Shown: one piece after another, positions 55,092 through 64,000 of the stretch
Layout: each line of letters begins with the position of its first letter
Position numbering within the stretch: the first letter of the stretch is position 1
The notes under the pieces: generated by a model
Told to the model about the DNA's origin: nothing
Seen by the model: the letters and a program-made list of their open reading frames with translations, nothing else
Databases searched by the model: none
Position numbers and translations under genes: made by a program
Assembly (NCBI GenBank): GCA_024103275.1
Contig: JAGFIV010000018.1
Span: 1-64,000 of the forward strand
Source: Flavobacteriales bacterium
GTDB taxonomy: Bacteria; Bacteroidota; Bacteroidia; Flavobacteriales_F; PHOS-HE28
Direction of reading: 5' to 3'
Length of the DNA stretch: 64,000 nucleotides

Positions 55092-55395
55092 TCACACGAT
55101 CGGCACACGCTGTTCCGTGATGATGCGCTTGAAGGGCATCCGCACCGAGCGCATGGCGATGAGGCCCATCAGGATGGGCAGGTCGCTTTCGGAGAAGGTA
55201 TGCCGCAGGTCACCCATCGTGCGCGGGGAGAGTTCCTTGGTGTCTTCGATGGCCAGGTCCAGGTCGCTGAACTTACACGCGGTGACCGGTACGCGGGAAC
55301 CGAAGGCCCGGAACTTGGCATGGGGCACGTGCATTGCCAAGATCGCGGACCATGGCCAGCTGACCAGCGGGGAGGTCAAGCACGGTGGACCGTGA
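55092..55395 (-). pseudogene. Frameshifted minimal nucleotidyltransferase (MNT/antitoxin-like)
   Basis: The minus frame to the stop at 55092 reads AILAMHVPHAKFRAFGSRVP then ACKFSDLDLAIED...FSESDLPIL...FKRIITEQRVPIV. This is the GSxxx-DxD pattern of MNT-type nucleotidyltransferases. The expected N-terminus (VLDLPAGQLAMVR) is present just upstream but in another frame. The junction at about 55348-55352 looks like loss of 2 bp from a CGCGCG run. The usual third acidic segment reads MGLIAMRS instead of a VDxxD form. Both defects point to an inactive relic, perhaps of a HEPN/MNT toxin-antitoxin pair. No HEPN gene is seen. Decay by an assembly error is possible. Confidence 0.6.
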
Positions 55396-55404
55396 GATCG
55401 GGAT

Positions 55405-55452
55405 CCATCCGACCATCCGACCATCCGACCCTCCGATCCTCCGATCCTCCGA
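55405..55452. repeat. Six tandem copies of an 8-bp unit
   Basis: Three copies of CCATCCGA are followed by CCCTCCGA and two TCCTCCGA, lying just past the stop of the clpB relic. A diverged, unexpanded version (TTCCGATCATCTGATC) sits at the same place after the true clpB stop, so the array looks like a local expansion. Confidence 0.85.
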
Positions 55453-55658
55453 TCCCTACACCTTCTCCTTCCTCCGCTTGCGCTCCTCCACGCCGTTCAC
55501 CTTCTCCTCGTCGGCCAGCGGCTGGCGGAAGACGATCTGCCCGTCGAAGGTGTCGATCACCATGGGTTTGCCGGCCTCCACCTTGCCCTCGATGATCCAG
55601 CGGCGCAGCGCGTTGAGCAGTTCCTTTTGGATCATGCGTTTGATGGGCCGCGCGCCGA
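55439..55658. repeat. Direct repeat copy A of the clpB 3' end
   Basis: This segment matches 57714-57933 at a constant offset of 2275 bp without indels. By eye there are about 8 differences over the 203 bp from the stop codon onward, and a few more in the preceding 17 bp. Both copies have the same orientation and flank the FISUMP gene. Confidence 0.85.
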
Positions 55659-55675
55659 TCCCGCTATGGCGGGAC
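55657..55675. repeat. Small palindromic element, copy 1
   Basis: TCCCGC-TATG-GCGGGA forms a 6-bp stem hairpin inserted in the clpB relic. It is the reverse complement of the core of copy 2 (55705-55724). Confidence 0.65.
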
Positions 55676-55704
55676 AGGAACTGCGGATCGAAGCCGGTGC
55701 TGCT

Positions 55705-55724
55705 GATCCCGCCATAGCGGGATC
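55705..55724. repeat. Small palindromic element, copy 2
   Basis: GATCCCGC-CATA-GCGGGATC, an 8-bp stem, is followed by GCG. It is inverted relative to copy 1 and resembles a third copy at 57221-57240. Confidence 0.65.
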
Positions 55725-55832
55725 GCGCTGGCTCAGCGGATCGCCTCCGCCTGTCGGCCTTGGCGATGGCACACGGAACATGATCAGCTCATCCACGCGG
55801 TTGAGGTTCACACGGCAAATGACGGCATCCGC

Positions 55833-55840
55833 TATATTTG
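55833..55840 (+). promoter_or_regulatory. -7 element of the FISUMP gene
   Basis: TATATTTG is a perfect TAnnTTTG, 19 bp before the ATG at 55860. It lies at the edge of the clpB relic. No TTG lies at -33. Confidence 0.55.
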
Positions 55841-55859
55841 GTTCAACAAACCAACCGAC

Positions 55860-57173
55860 ATGAAGCGCATATTTACTTTAGTGCTGGTTCTGTTCATTCT
55901 GATCGGCCACGTGAGGTCCCAGAACATCACGATCACCTTTGAAGCTGCACTCAACGGCACAGCCATTCCATTGGACAGCATCCTGGTGATGAACCTGACG
56001 GCGGGTGGCGACACCACCATATACTTCCCCAACAACGTGCTGGTGCTTGACGGCACCACGGGTATTGCGCCGGGGAATCCGTCGGCCATGGCCATGCAGA
56101 GCTGGCCCAATCCCTTCGCAGGCAGCACGGATTTGGTGCTCTCGGCAACAAGTGGCGAATTGCTGCTCACCTTGCACGATGCCACGGGTCGCGTGTTGAA
56201 GCGCCATGCGCTTGAGGTGGCGGAAGGAATGCACCGCATCCGTATCGGCTGCGGGCAACCCGGAATGCACCTGCTGACGGCGCGGCAGGGCGCTGTGAGC
56301 CGCACGGTCCGTTTGATGGCAACGGAAGGCCAGGGTGCACTGGACATACAGTACAATGGTCCGTGGGCGCTCGTTAGGGCGAAAGACGCCCGTTCATTGT
56401 TCACGTGGACGCCCGGGGAAGAACTGCGCTACATCGGTTATGCGGCGGATGCCGGCATCGTGCATAGCGCGGTGATCGATGAGATACCGGTTGCCACGGC
56501 CACACGCATCTTCGACCTCTTCGCTGGTCTTGCCTGTCCGGATGCGCCTACCGTCACCGATATAGATGGTAACACATACCCTGTAGTGCAGGTCGGCAAC
56601 CAATGCTGGATGGCCGCCAACCTGCGCACCACCCGCTACCGCGATGGCAGCACCATACCCCATGTGACGGACAATACCGCGTGGACCCAACTGAGCACCG
56701 GCGCGTGGTGCAACTATGATAACAACCCCGGCCACGACGCCACCTACGGCAAGCTCTACAACTGGTACGCCGCCGCCAACCCCAACATCTGCCCGCAGGG
56801 CTGGCATATGCCCACCGATGCCGAATGGCAGCAACTGGAGCTTGCCCTGGGCATGCCTGCGGCTGAACTGAACAGCCCAGGCTGGCGTGGAGTGGTCCAG
56901 AACGTAGGGGGCAATATGAAGGCCACCACCTTGTGGAATGCGCCCAACATCGGCGCCACCAACGAGAGCGGTTTCTCAGGCCTTCCGGGCGGCCTCCGCT
57001 ACAGCTACGATGGCTACTTCTACTCCCTTGGAAACGATGGCGACTGGTGGAGCGCCTCGGAGAGCGGTGCGGAGTACGCTTGGTACCGGCATCTGAGCAA
57101 CCTCAATGCAGGTATCTACCGGAACCTCAACAACGAGAGGAGCGGGTTCTGTGTGCGTTGCCTGCGGGATTGA
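55860..57173 (+). CDS. Secreted FISUMP-domain protein with internal sorting-like module
   Basis: A protein of 437 aa. The signal peptide is residues 1-21 (MKRIFTLVLVLFILIGHVRSQ). Residues about 22-80 form a short beta-region. Residues about 80-155 resemble a type A T9SS sorting domain (SWPNPFAGST...LLTLHDATGRVLKR...HLLTARQGAVSRTV), but here it is internal. Residues about 235-437 are a Fibrobacter succinogenes major paralogous (FISUMP) domain (DGNTYPVVQVGNQCWMAANL, GKLYNWYAA, CPQGWHMPTDAEWQQLE, WWSASES, GFCVRCLRD). FISUMP has a C-type-lectin/formylglycine-enzyme-like fold and is usually surface-exposed. The gene lies between direct repeats of the clpB 3' end and ends at a hairpin terminator. 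Confidence 0.88.
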   Translation: MKRIFTLVLVLFILIGHVRSQNITITFEAALNGTAIPLDSILVMNLTAGGDTTIYFPNNVLVLDGTTGIAPGNPSAMAMQSWPNPFAGSTDLVLSATSGELLLTLHDATGRVLKRHALEVAEGMHRIRIGCGQPGMHLLTARQGAVSRTVRLMATEGQGALDIQYNGPWALVRAKDARSLFTWTPGEELRYIGYAADAGIVHSAVIDEIPVATATRIFDLFAGLACPDAPTVTDIDGNTYPVVQVGNQCWMAANLRTTRYRDGSTIPHVTDNTAWTQLSTGAWCNYDNNPGHDATYGKLYNWYAAANPNICPQGWHMPTDAEWQQLELALGMPAAELNSPGWRGVVQNVGGNMKATTLWNAPNIGATNESGFSGLPGGLRYSYDGYFYSLGNDGDWWSASESGAEYAWYRHLSNLNAGIYRNLNNERSGFCVRCLRD

Positions 57174-57220
57174 ACTATTTTTCAATTTGACCCTTTGAAT
57201 TAGGCGGCAGTTGAACCTGA

Positions 57221-57237
57221 ACCCCGCGTAGCGGGGT
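57221..57237. repeat. Small palindromic element, copy 3
   Basis: ACCCCGC-GTA-GCGGGGT, followed by CGCG, shares the pattern CCCGCnnTAGCGGGnTCGCG with copy 2 at 55705-55724. Confidence 0.55.
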
Positions 57238-57268
57238 CGCGAAAACGGGCACAACGGGCACACAAGCT

Positions 57269-57294
57269 AAAGGCATTCTGCGGGGTGCCTTTTT
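57269..57294 (+). terminator. Terminator of the FISUMP gene
   Basis: AAAGGCA (57269-57275) and TGCCTTT (57286-57292) form a 7-bp stem with a 10-nt loop, followed by more T residues, about 95 bp past the stop. Confidence 0.65.
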
Positions 57295-57323
57295 GCCTTT
57301 GGCTGCCGTTGTTGCCGGCGGGT

Positions 57324-57376
57324 TCCGGTGGACAGGATGGACACGGCATGGCACCGTGTCCATCCTGTCCACCGGA
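57324..57376. repeat. 53-bp hairpin with a perfect 23-bp stem
   Basis: Arms 57324-57346 and 57354-57376 are perfectly complementary around the 7-nt loop CATGGCA. There is no T-run, so it is not a standard terminator. It could be a hairpin-type repeat or a relic of an insertion. Confidence 0.85.
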
Positions 57377-57730
57377 GGGCTGGCCTGTGCGCGGCCCGCG
57401 TGAGGGATGGAGGCAGCAGCCTGCCGATGGTGAAGCGCTGGTGGCGCGCGGGCGAAGTGCGACTGAATCAAGGCAGCTAAAGCCCCGGCTCGTTGGCCGG
57501 GATAAACTCCCAGTCCGACCCGTGCGCTGGCTGGCGCGGTAGGTGAGGGGCACACCCAAAACACACAAGGCCCCTGTTGGAGCCCTGTGCTCATTGGTTG
57601 CGCTATCCGTTCGTCCATACCGGTCAACCCGGTGCGTCGACATTGCAGATAGGGATCTCCACAATCATGCGTCGCACCCCTTCATTCACTTGCTCACCGA
57701 TGGATTGACGTCCTTCCGATCATCTGATCC

Positions 57731-60382
<2,652 letters not shown>

Positions 60383-60846
60383 GTTCTTTCCTGTGGTTTC
60401 GCTGGCCGGACAGCAAGTGCCGCGCCGCCTGCGTGAAGTGGAACAACTGTCAGCCTCCGATGTTGCGCAAATGTCAAAAAGTCCAGCAATGCCAAGCACG
60501 CCCCGACGATTTGGCTGTTGCTTTCTTGGCCGCCTTTTCGGGCTGTCCGCTGTGGCCGTCTCGCACCGTCCGGCAGCCACGGCGCTCCGGGGTCCCCGCC
60601 TTTCATCGGGGCCTCCTCGCTGCTCGTGGCTGCATGGCCGGTCCTTCGCCGGGCCGCCGCTTCCATCCCGGGCGGGGCTTGGGGCCACTTCAGTGCGGGC
60701 GCCTGCCCTGTGCGTCTTTCAACGGACGGCAATGGACCCGTTGGAGAGCCGTCCAGCGGGTCCATCTGCGGTTCAATACCACCGCACCCTTCTGCGTAAT
60801 CGGTACAACCGGTGGACAAAAACGCTGCAAGCCGGCGAACGCCCGC
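60383..60846. other. Region upstream of clpB
   Basis: About 460 bp between clpB and the atoE-like gene. Besides the candidate promoter (60468-60495) I see no gene; the open frames here lack motifs. No clear CIRCE-type inverted repeat or heat-shock sigma box is recognised. Confidence 0.5.
60468..60495 (-). promoter_or_regulatory. Candidate promoter of clpB
   Basis: On the minus strand TTG (60495-60493), 17 bp and GACATTTG (60475-60468) differ from the consensus at only one base. The box is about 85 bp before the start codon. Confidence 0.4.
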
Positions 60847-62187
60847 TCACCATGAAGCCATCCACAACGCCACCGCCATCACCACGCCCGATCCCAGGCA
60901 GGTCAGCGCCGTGTAGCCCAGTATGTCGCGCATCTTCAGCCCGGCTATGGCCAGCACCGGCAAGGCCCAGAAAGGTTGCAGCATGTTGGTCCACTGGTCG
61001 CCGTAGGCCACGGCCATGATGGCGATGGCAGGGTCCACGCCCAGCTTGGCGGCCGCCTCCAGCATGATGGGCCCTTGCACGGCGAACTGGCCGCCGCCGG
61101 AGGGGACGAAGAAGTTCACCAGCCCAGCCGAGAGCAGTGCCAGTACGCCGAAGGAATGCGGCCCGGCGATGGCCACGAAGGCATTGGAGAAGATAGCGAT
61201 CAGGCCCGTGGACGCCATGATGCCCAGGATGCCCGCATACAGGGGAAACTGCAGCAGGATCTCGCCCACATGCCTGGCCGCTTCCTGCGTCAGCCGGATG
61301 ATCTCGAACGGACTGTGCACGAGCAACAGGATCAGTGCCAGGAAAGTCCAATTCACGATGTCCAGGGTGACGGATCCACCTTGGCCGAAATGGATGGCCA
61401 GGTACGCCACCAGCGCAAGGCCCACCAGCAGGGTCAGCCCGCGCGACGCGTCCAGCCGGTCGGCGGGGGTAACCACCTCGGGCTTCCGGTCGGCCACGGT
61501 TTCGGAGGCCACCCCGGCGGGCAGCTCCACAAGGGGATCATTGCCCTTGGGTGCCGCCCACCACAGCAGCAGGGCACAAACCGCGATCACGCCCAGGGCC
61601 GCCAGCATGTTCCACGGGGCGAAGGTGGTCTCTGACACCGGGATGGTCCTTCCGCCCAGCGCATCGGCCAGGAAGGAGCCGGGCGTGGCGGCCGTCAGCG
61701 GGCCGGAGCCGGAGTAGCCCATGTGCCACACCACGAAACCGCTGTACCCGGCGGCCACCAGCAGGGGGAAGTGCACCTTGATGCCGCGGTCGCGGGCCTG
61801 CACGGCGGTTTCGCGCGCCAGCAGCGCGCCCACCACCAGGCCCAGCCCCCAGTTGATCAGGCTCGTTGCCGCGGCCACCGCGAATACGAACACGTAGGCG
61901 GTTGTGGCCTTGGCGGGCACGCGTGCCAAGCGCACCAGCAGGCGGCGCATGGGGCGGGTGTTGGCCAGCATGTGGCCCAACAGCAGGATCAAGCACATCT
62001 GGGTCATGAAGGCCAGCAGCCCGGAGAGGCCGTCGCCCCATCCTTTCAGCACCTCCACCGGCCCCGCATCGGTCAGCACCACGGCCAGCAGGGCCACTAC
62101 CGCGGTCAACACGATGGCGAAGGTGAGCGACGACGGGATCCACCGTTCCAGTAGGCGATTGGATCCCTTGGCGGACAACCAGCTCAT
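60847..62187 (-). CDS. Short-chain fatty acid transporter, AtoE family
   Basis: A protein of 446 aa from ATG 62187 (MSWLSAKGSNRLLERWIPSS), strongly hydrophobic with about 12 helices. Conserved features are INWGLGLVVGALLARE, AGYSGFVVWHMGYSGSGPLTAATPG, NFFVPSGGGQFAVQGPIMLEAA and AVAYGDQWTNMLQPFWALP. E. coli AtoE takes up acetoacetate and short fatty acids at the inner membrane. No ato-type catabolic genes lie nearby, so the substrate is inferred from the family only. Confidence 0.93.
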   Translation of the reverse strand: MSWLSAKGSNRLLERWIPSSLTFAIVLTAVVALLAVVLTDAGPVEVLKGWGDGLSGLLAFMTQMCLILLLGHMLANTRPMRRLLVRLARVPAKATTAYVFVFAVAAATSLINWGLGLVVGALLARETAVQARDRGIKVHFPLLVAAGYSGFVVWHMGYSGSGPLTAATPGSFLADALGGRTIPVSETTFAPWNMLAALGVIAVCALLLWWAAPKGNDPLVELPAGVASETVADRKPEVVTPADRLDASRGLTLLVGLALVAYLAIHFGQGGSVTLDIVNWTFLALILLLVHSPFEIIRLTQEAARHVGEILLQFPLYAGILGIMASTGLIAIFSNAFVAIAGPHSFGVLALLSAGLVNFFVPSGGGQFAVQGPIMLEAAAKLGVDPAIAIMAVAYGDQWTNMLQPFWALPVLAIAGLKMRDILGYTALTCLGSGVVMAVALWMASW

Positions 62188-62243
62188 TGCTTGAAGGAAA
62201 AAGGGTGGGGGGAAGACATGTACGCAAGCGTTGCCCTGGCGCC

Positions 62244-62447
62244 TCACGCTCCCAACTTCTTCACCAGCTTCTCCACCTCGGCCTCGGTGGCGCGTAGCAT
62301 CTCATTACAGAACGTGATCAGGGCCGCGGCGCGCTTCACCTTGGCCGTCAGCTCGTCCACCGAGACCTTGTTCTCCTGCAGGTCCTCCATGATCTGTTCC
62401 AGCTCCTGATAGGCCTGCTCATAAGTCTGCTTCTTCTCCTTCTCCAT
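62244..62447 (-). CDS. xseB: Exodeoxyribonuclease VII small subunit
   Basis: A protein of 67 aa, all helical, with the family pattern YEQAYQELEQIMEDLQENKVSVDEL and ending KLVKKLGA. It forms the XseA-XseB complex, where several small subunits bind one large subunit. The ATG at 62447 lies inside xseA (29-bp overlap), giving translational coupling. Confidence 0.93.
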   Translation of the reverse strand: MEKEKKQTYEQAYQELEQIMEDLQENKVSVDELTAKVKRAAALITFCNEMLRATEAEVEKLVKKLGA

Positions 62448-63816
62448 GCGCTTCGATCTTCAGTACGGTGGACCACGCTTTTCCTCGCGCAAAGGTGGTC
62501 ACCAGTTCATCACCCGGTTTCAGGGCGCCGGCATCGCCCACCGCATTGCCGTTGCGGCGCGCGATGCTGAATCCGCGTTCCAGCACGCGCTGCGGCGATA
62601 GCAATTCGATGGCTTCGCCCAAGCTGCCCATGCGCTGCATGGCCAATCGGAAGTTGTGCCGTGCCAGCGCCCCTACGGTGTTCGCCGTCTCGCGCAGGCG
62701 CGGTTGTTCCACCAGCCGCAGGCGGTTCATCGGCAGCTGCGCCAGGCGCCCGCCATGGGCATCGATCGACTTGCGGGAGGCGGTGAGCATCGCGGTGGTT
62801 TGCAGCGCGAAAAGATTGGCGCATCGGTGCAGGTTGCCACGCTCCCGTTGGCATTGGCTGATGGGCAGCAGGGCCAGGATGCGGCGGGTGCCGGTCAGGT
62901 TTTCCTTCTGATGGGCAAAGGTCGTGAGCACGCTGTTGTGGACCTGCGTGAGCATGTTCGCCAACCCGGCCTCGAAGTCCGCGTTGTGGTCCACGATCCA
63001 GTCGGCCACGGCGGTAGGTGTCTTGTGGTGCCCGTGCGCGATCAGGTCCAGCACGCTGATGTCCGTGTCATGGCCGATGCCCGTGAGCAAGGGGATGGGC
63101 AGCCGGGCGGCGGTGCGGGCCAGGTCGAGGTCGTTGAAAGGCTCCAGGTCCAGCCGCGAGCCGCCACCCCGTATTGCCACCACCACATCAAAGCGGGTGG
63201 GATCGATCGCCTCCAGGGCCATGCGCATCTCGCTGGCGGCCGTTTCACCCTGTACCATGGTGTTGAACAGGCTGACGTGGTACACATGGCCGTGCTCATT
63301 CCGTTCCAGGTGCCGCATGAAGTCCGCGTAAGCGGCGGTGCCCTCCGAGGCCACCAGCGCGATGCGCTGCACCACGCGGGGCATGACGGTTTCGCGGTTC
63401 ATGTCGTAAAGCCCTTGGGCCTTCAGGGCGGCAACGGTCTCCTGCTTGCGGCGCTCCAGCGCGCTGATGGTATAGGTATGGTCGATGGCCTCGATCACCA
63501 GGCTGAGGCCGTACACGAGGTGGTAGTTGGGCCGCGCCAGGAAGAGCGTTTCCACGCCGTCCTTCAGGATGTTTCGGCTGTCATCACCCAGTTCGCGCAT
63601 CACCCTTCCGAGCGTGCCGCCCCAGATGATGCCCTTCATCACGGCCACCTTCTCACCATCCTCGTGCTGCACCAGGTCCAAGTAGGCATGCCGGTTCACC
63701 TTGAAGGAGGCGATCTCGGCCGTCACCCAAAAAGGCGCTCCCTGGGTGGCCTCGGCGATCTTGTTGCGGATCGCCTGGCCGACCTGTTTTAAGGTGTAGA
63801 CCTTGCGTTCTTCCAT
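62419..63816 (-). CDS. xseA: Exodeoxyribonuclease VII large subunit
   Basis: A protein of 465 aa. ATG 63816 begins MEERKVYTLKQVGQAIRNKI. The N-terminal OB-fold includes FWVTAEIASFKVNRHAYLDL. The catalytic domain has VASEGTAAYADFMRHL, IRGGGSRLDLEPFNDLDLA and TGIGHDTDISVLDLIAH, with the conserved acidic and histidine residues. The C-terminal coiled coil is shorter than in E. coli and carries RVLERGFSIARRNG. It degrades single-stranded DNA from both ends in repair. Confidence 0.95.
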   Translation of the reverse strand: MEERKVYTLKQVGQAIRNKIAEATQGAPFWVTAEIASFKVNRHAYLDLVQHEDGEKVAVMKGIIWGGTLGRVMRELGDDSRNILKDGVETLFLARPNYHLVYGLSLVIEAIDHTYTISALERRKQETVAALKAQGLYDMNRETVMPRVVQRIALVASEGTAAYADFMRHLERNEHGHVYHVSLFNTMVQGETAASEMRMALEAIDPTRFDVVVAIRGGGSRLDLEPFNDLDLARTAARLPIPLLTGIGHDTDISVLDLIAHGHHKTPTAVADWIVDHNADFEAGLANMLTQVHNSVLTTFAHQKENLTGTRRILALLPISQCQRERGNLHRCANLFALQTTAMLTASRKSIDAHGGRLAQLPMNRLRLVEQPRLRETANTVGALARHNFRLAMQRMGSLGEAIELLSPQRVLERGFSIARRNGNAVGDAGALKPGDELVTTFARGKAWSTVLKIEAHGEGEEADL

Positions 63817-64000
63817 GGGGTGTAGGGAAGGCGGAACAAGTGTAACGGGTTTTGATCGGCCGGAATGGTTGCTTGATCCATTCATGGCCATGAATGGGTT
63901 GCATGTGCCGCCGTATCCGGAATGGTGTGCGTCCTGGTCCCATTGGGGGAGGGACATGGCCTACAAGACTTGTGAACTTCCTCGATGTATTCATGGCCAT

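Larger units (their letters stand above)
55456..55806 (-). pseudogene. Truncated, decayed duplicate of the clpB 3' end
   Basis: The minus strand encodes the last roughly 70 ClpB residues (GARPIKRMIQKELLNALRRW...ERKRRKEKV stop), closely matching the intact clpB. Just upstream, GFDPQF is separated from GARPIK by a 21-bp in-frame palindromic insertion (LSRHSGI). A second palindrome follows. A short relic of the NRVDEVIMF region (about 55776-55806) remains in another frame, and the intervening clpB sequence is missing. There is no start, and the two ATPase domains are absent, so no chaperone can be made. Confidence 0.8.
57174..57730. other. Repeat-rich gap between the FISUMP gene and clpB
   Basis: About 560 bp with no supported gene. 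From left to right it holds the third palindromic element (57221-57237), the FISUMP terminator, the 53-bp hairpin (57324-57376) and a smaller hairpin CCCGGC/GCCGGG (57484-57501). The remainder, to the clpB stop at 57731, is unassigned. No reverse transcriptase, template repeat or transposase is visible. Confidence 0.6.

Noticed and set aside
55405-55452. CRISPR array
   Set aside because: The units are 8 bp with no spacers, and no cas genes occur anywhere in the window.
55456-55717. A plus-strand gene opposite the clpB relic
   Set aside because: The same frame exists antisense to intact clpB at 57753-57947, so it is a shadow of the duplicated 3' end.
57200-57664. Minus-strand open frame of about 154 codons covering the gap next to clpB
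   Set aside because: The sequence is dominated by inverted repeats and low-complexity Pro/Ser/Arg; it has no motif or start signal.
55860-57730. Active diversity-generating retroelement
   Set aside because: No reverse transcriptase, accessory gene or adenine-variant template repeat is present in the window. Only the C-terminal resemblance remains, reported as a low-certainty finding.

Overview
The window looks like a chromosomal segment of a high-GC member of the Bacteroidota, probably Flavobacteriales or a close relative. Three things point there. Several large exported proteins end in type IX secretion (T9SS) sorting domains. The -7 promoter elements are of the Bacteroidota type TAnnTTTG, usually without Shine-Dalgarno boxes. 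The gene content is also typical: a THX ribosomal protein, a START-like domain protein, a FISUMP protein and ribBA. No phage, plasmid, CRISPR array or complete insertion sequence is visible.

Layout. Positions 1-10100 hold three large minus-strand secreted adhesin-like proteins, the first cut by the window edge. Positions 10564-22360 hold phoH, an M43 metalloprotease of the T9SS type, ychF, a cytochrome c/FTR1 iron permease fusion, an M3 oligopeptidase lipoprotein and a cysteine-rich lamin-tail protein. Positions 22632-28500 hold the topoisomerase IV genes parE and parC, with two small exported proteins between them. Positions 28508-37156 hold a universal stress protein, a TPR protein, tsaD, a TamB-like protein and ribBA. 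A 101-bp MITE-like element with a 10-bp target duplication lies at 37225-37325. Positions 37510-41325 are an envelope operon of an LptF/G permease and two glycosyltransferases. Positions 41405-47800 hold a START-domain protein with a histone H1-like tail, tRNA-Met, a rhomboid protease, a GmhB-like phosphatase, a class IV aminotransferase, yqgE, pdxH, a THX protein with an H1-like tail, trmH and HU. Positions 48022-51343 are recQ-mpg-fmt, overlapping by ATGA at each junction. Then come ilvE, a large exported protein of unknown function, a SixA-like phosphatase and an unknown gene.

The most unusual stretch is 55092-57933. It holds a frameshifted minimal nucleotidyltransferase relic, an array of 8-bp repeats, a duplicated and decayed copy of the clpB 3' end carrying two small palindromic elements, and a FISUMP-domain protein gene with an internal T9SS-like sorting module. 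It also holds a 53-bp near-perfect hairpin and finally the intact clpB. The FISUMP gene is therefore bracketed by direct repeats of the clpB 3' end, which looks like an insertion or duplication hotspot. The window closes with an AtoE-type fatty acid transporter and xseB/xseA.

Two themes recur. Lysine/alanine-rich H1-like tails are attached to unrelated proteins (START domain and ribosomal THX). Beta-sandwich domains are inserted inside other folds: FN3 modules in the first protein, and the M43 protease between its zinc motif and Met-turn. All assignments come from reading the sequence; no database search was run.
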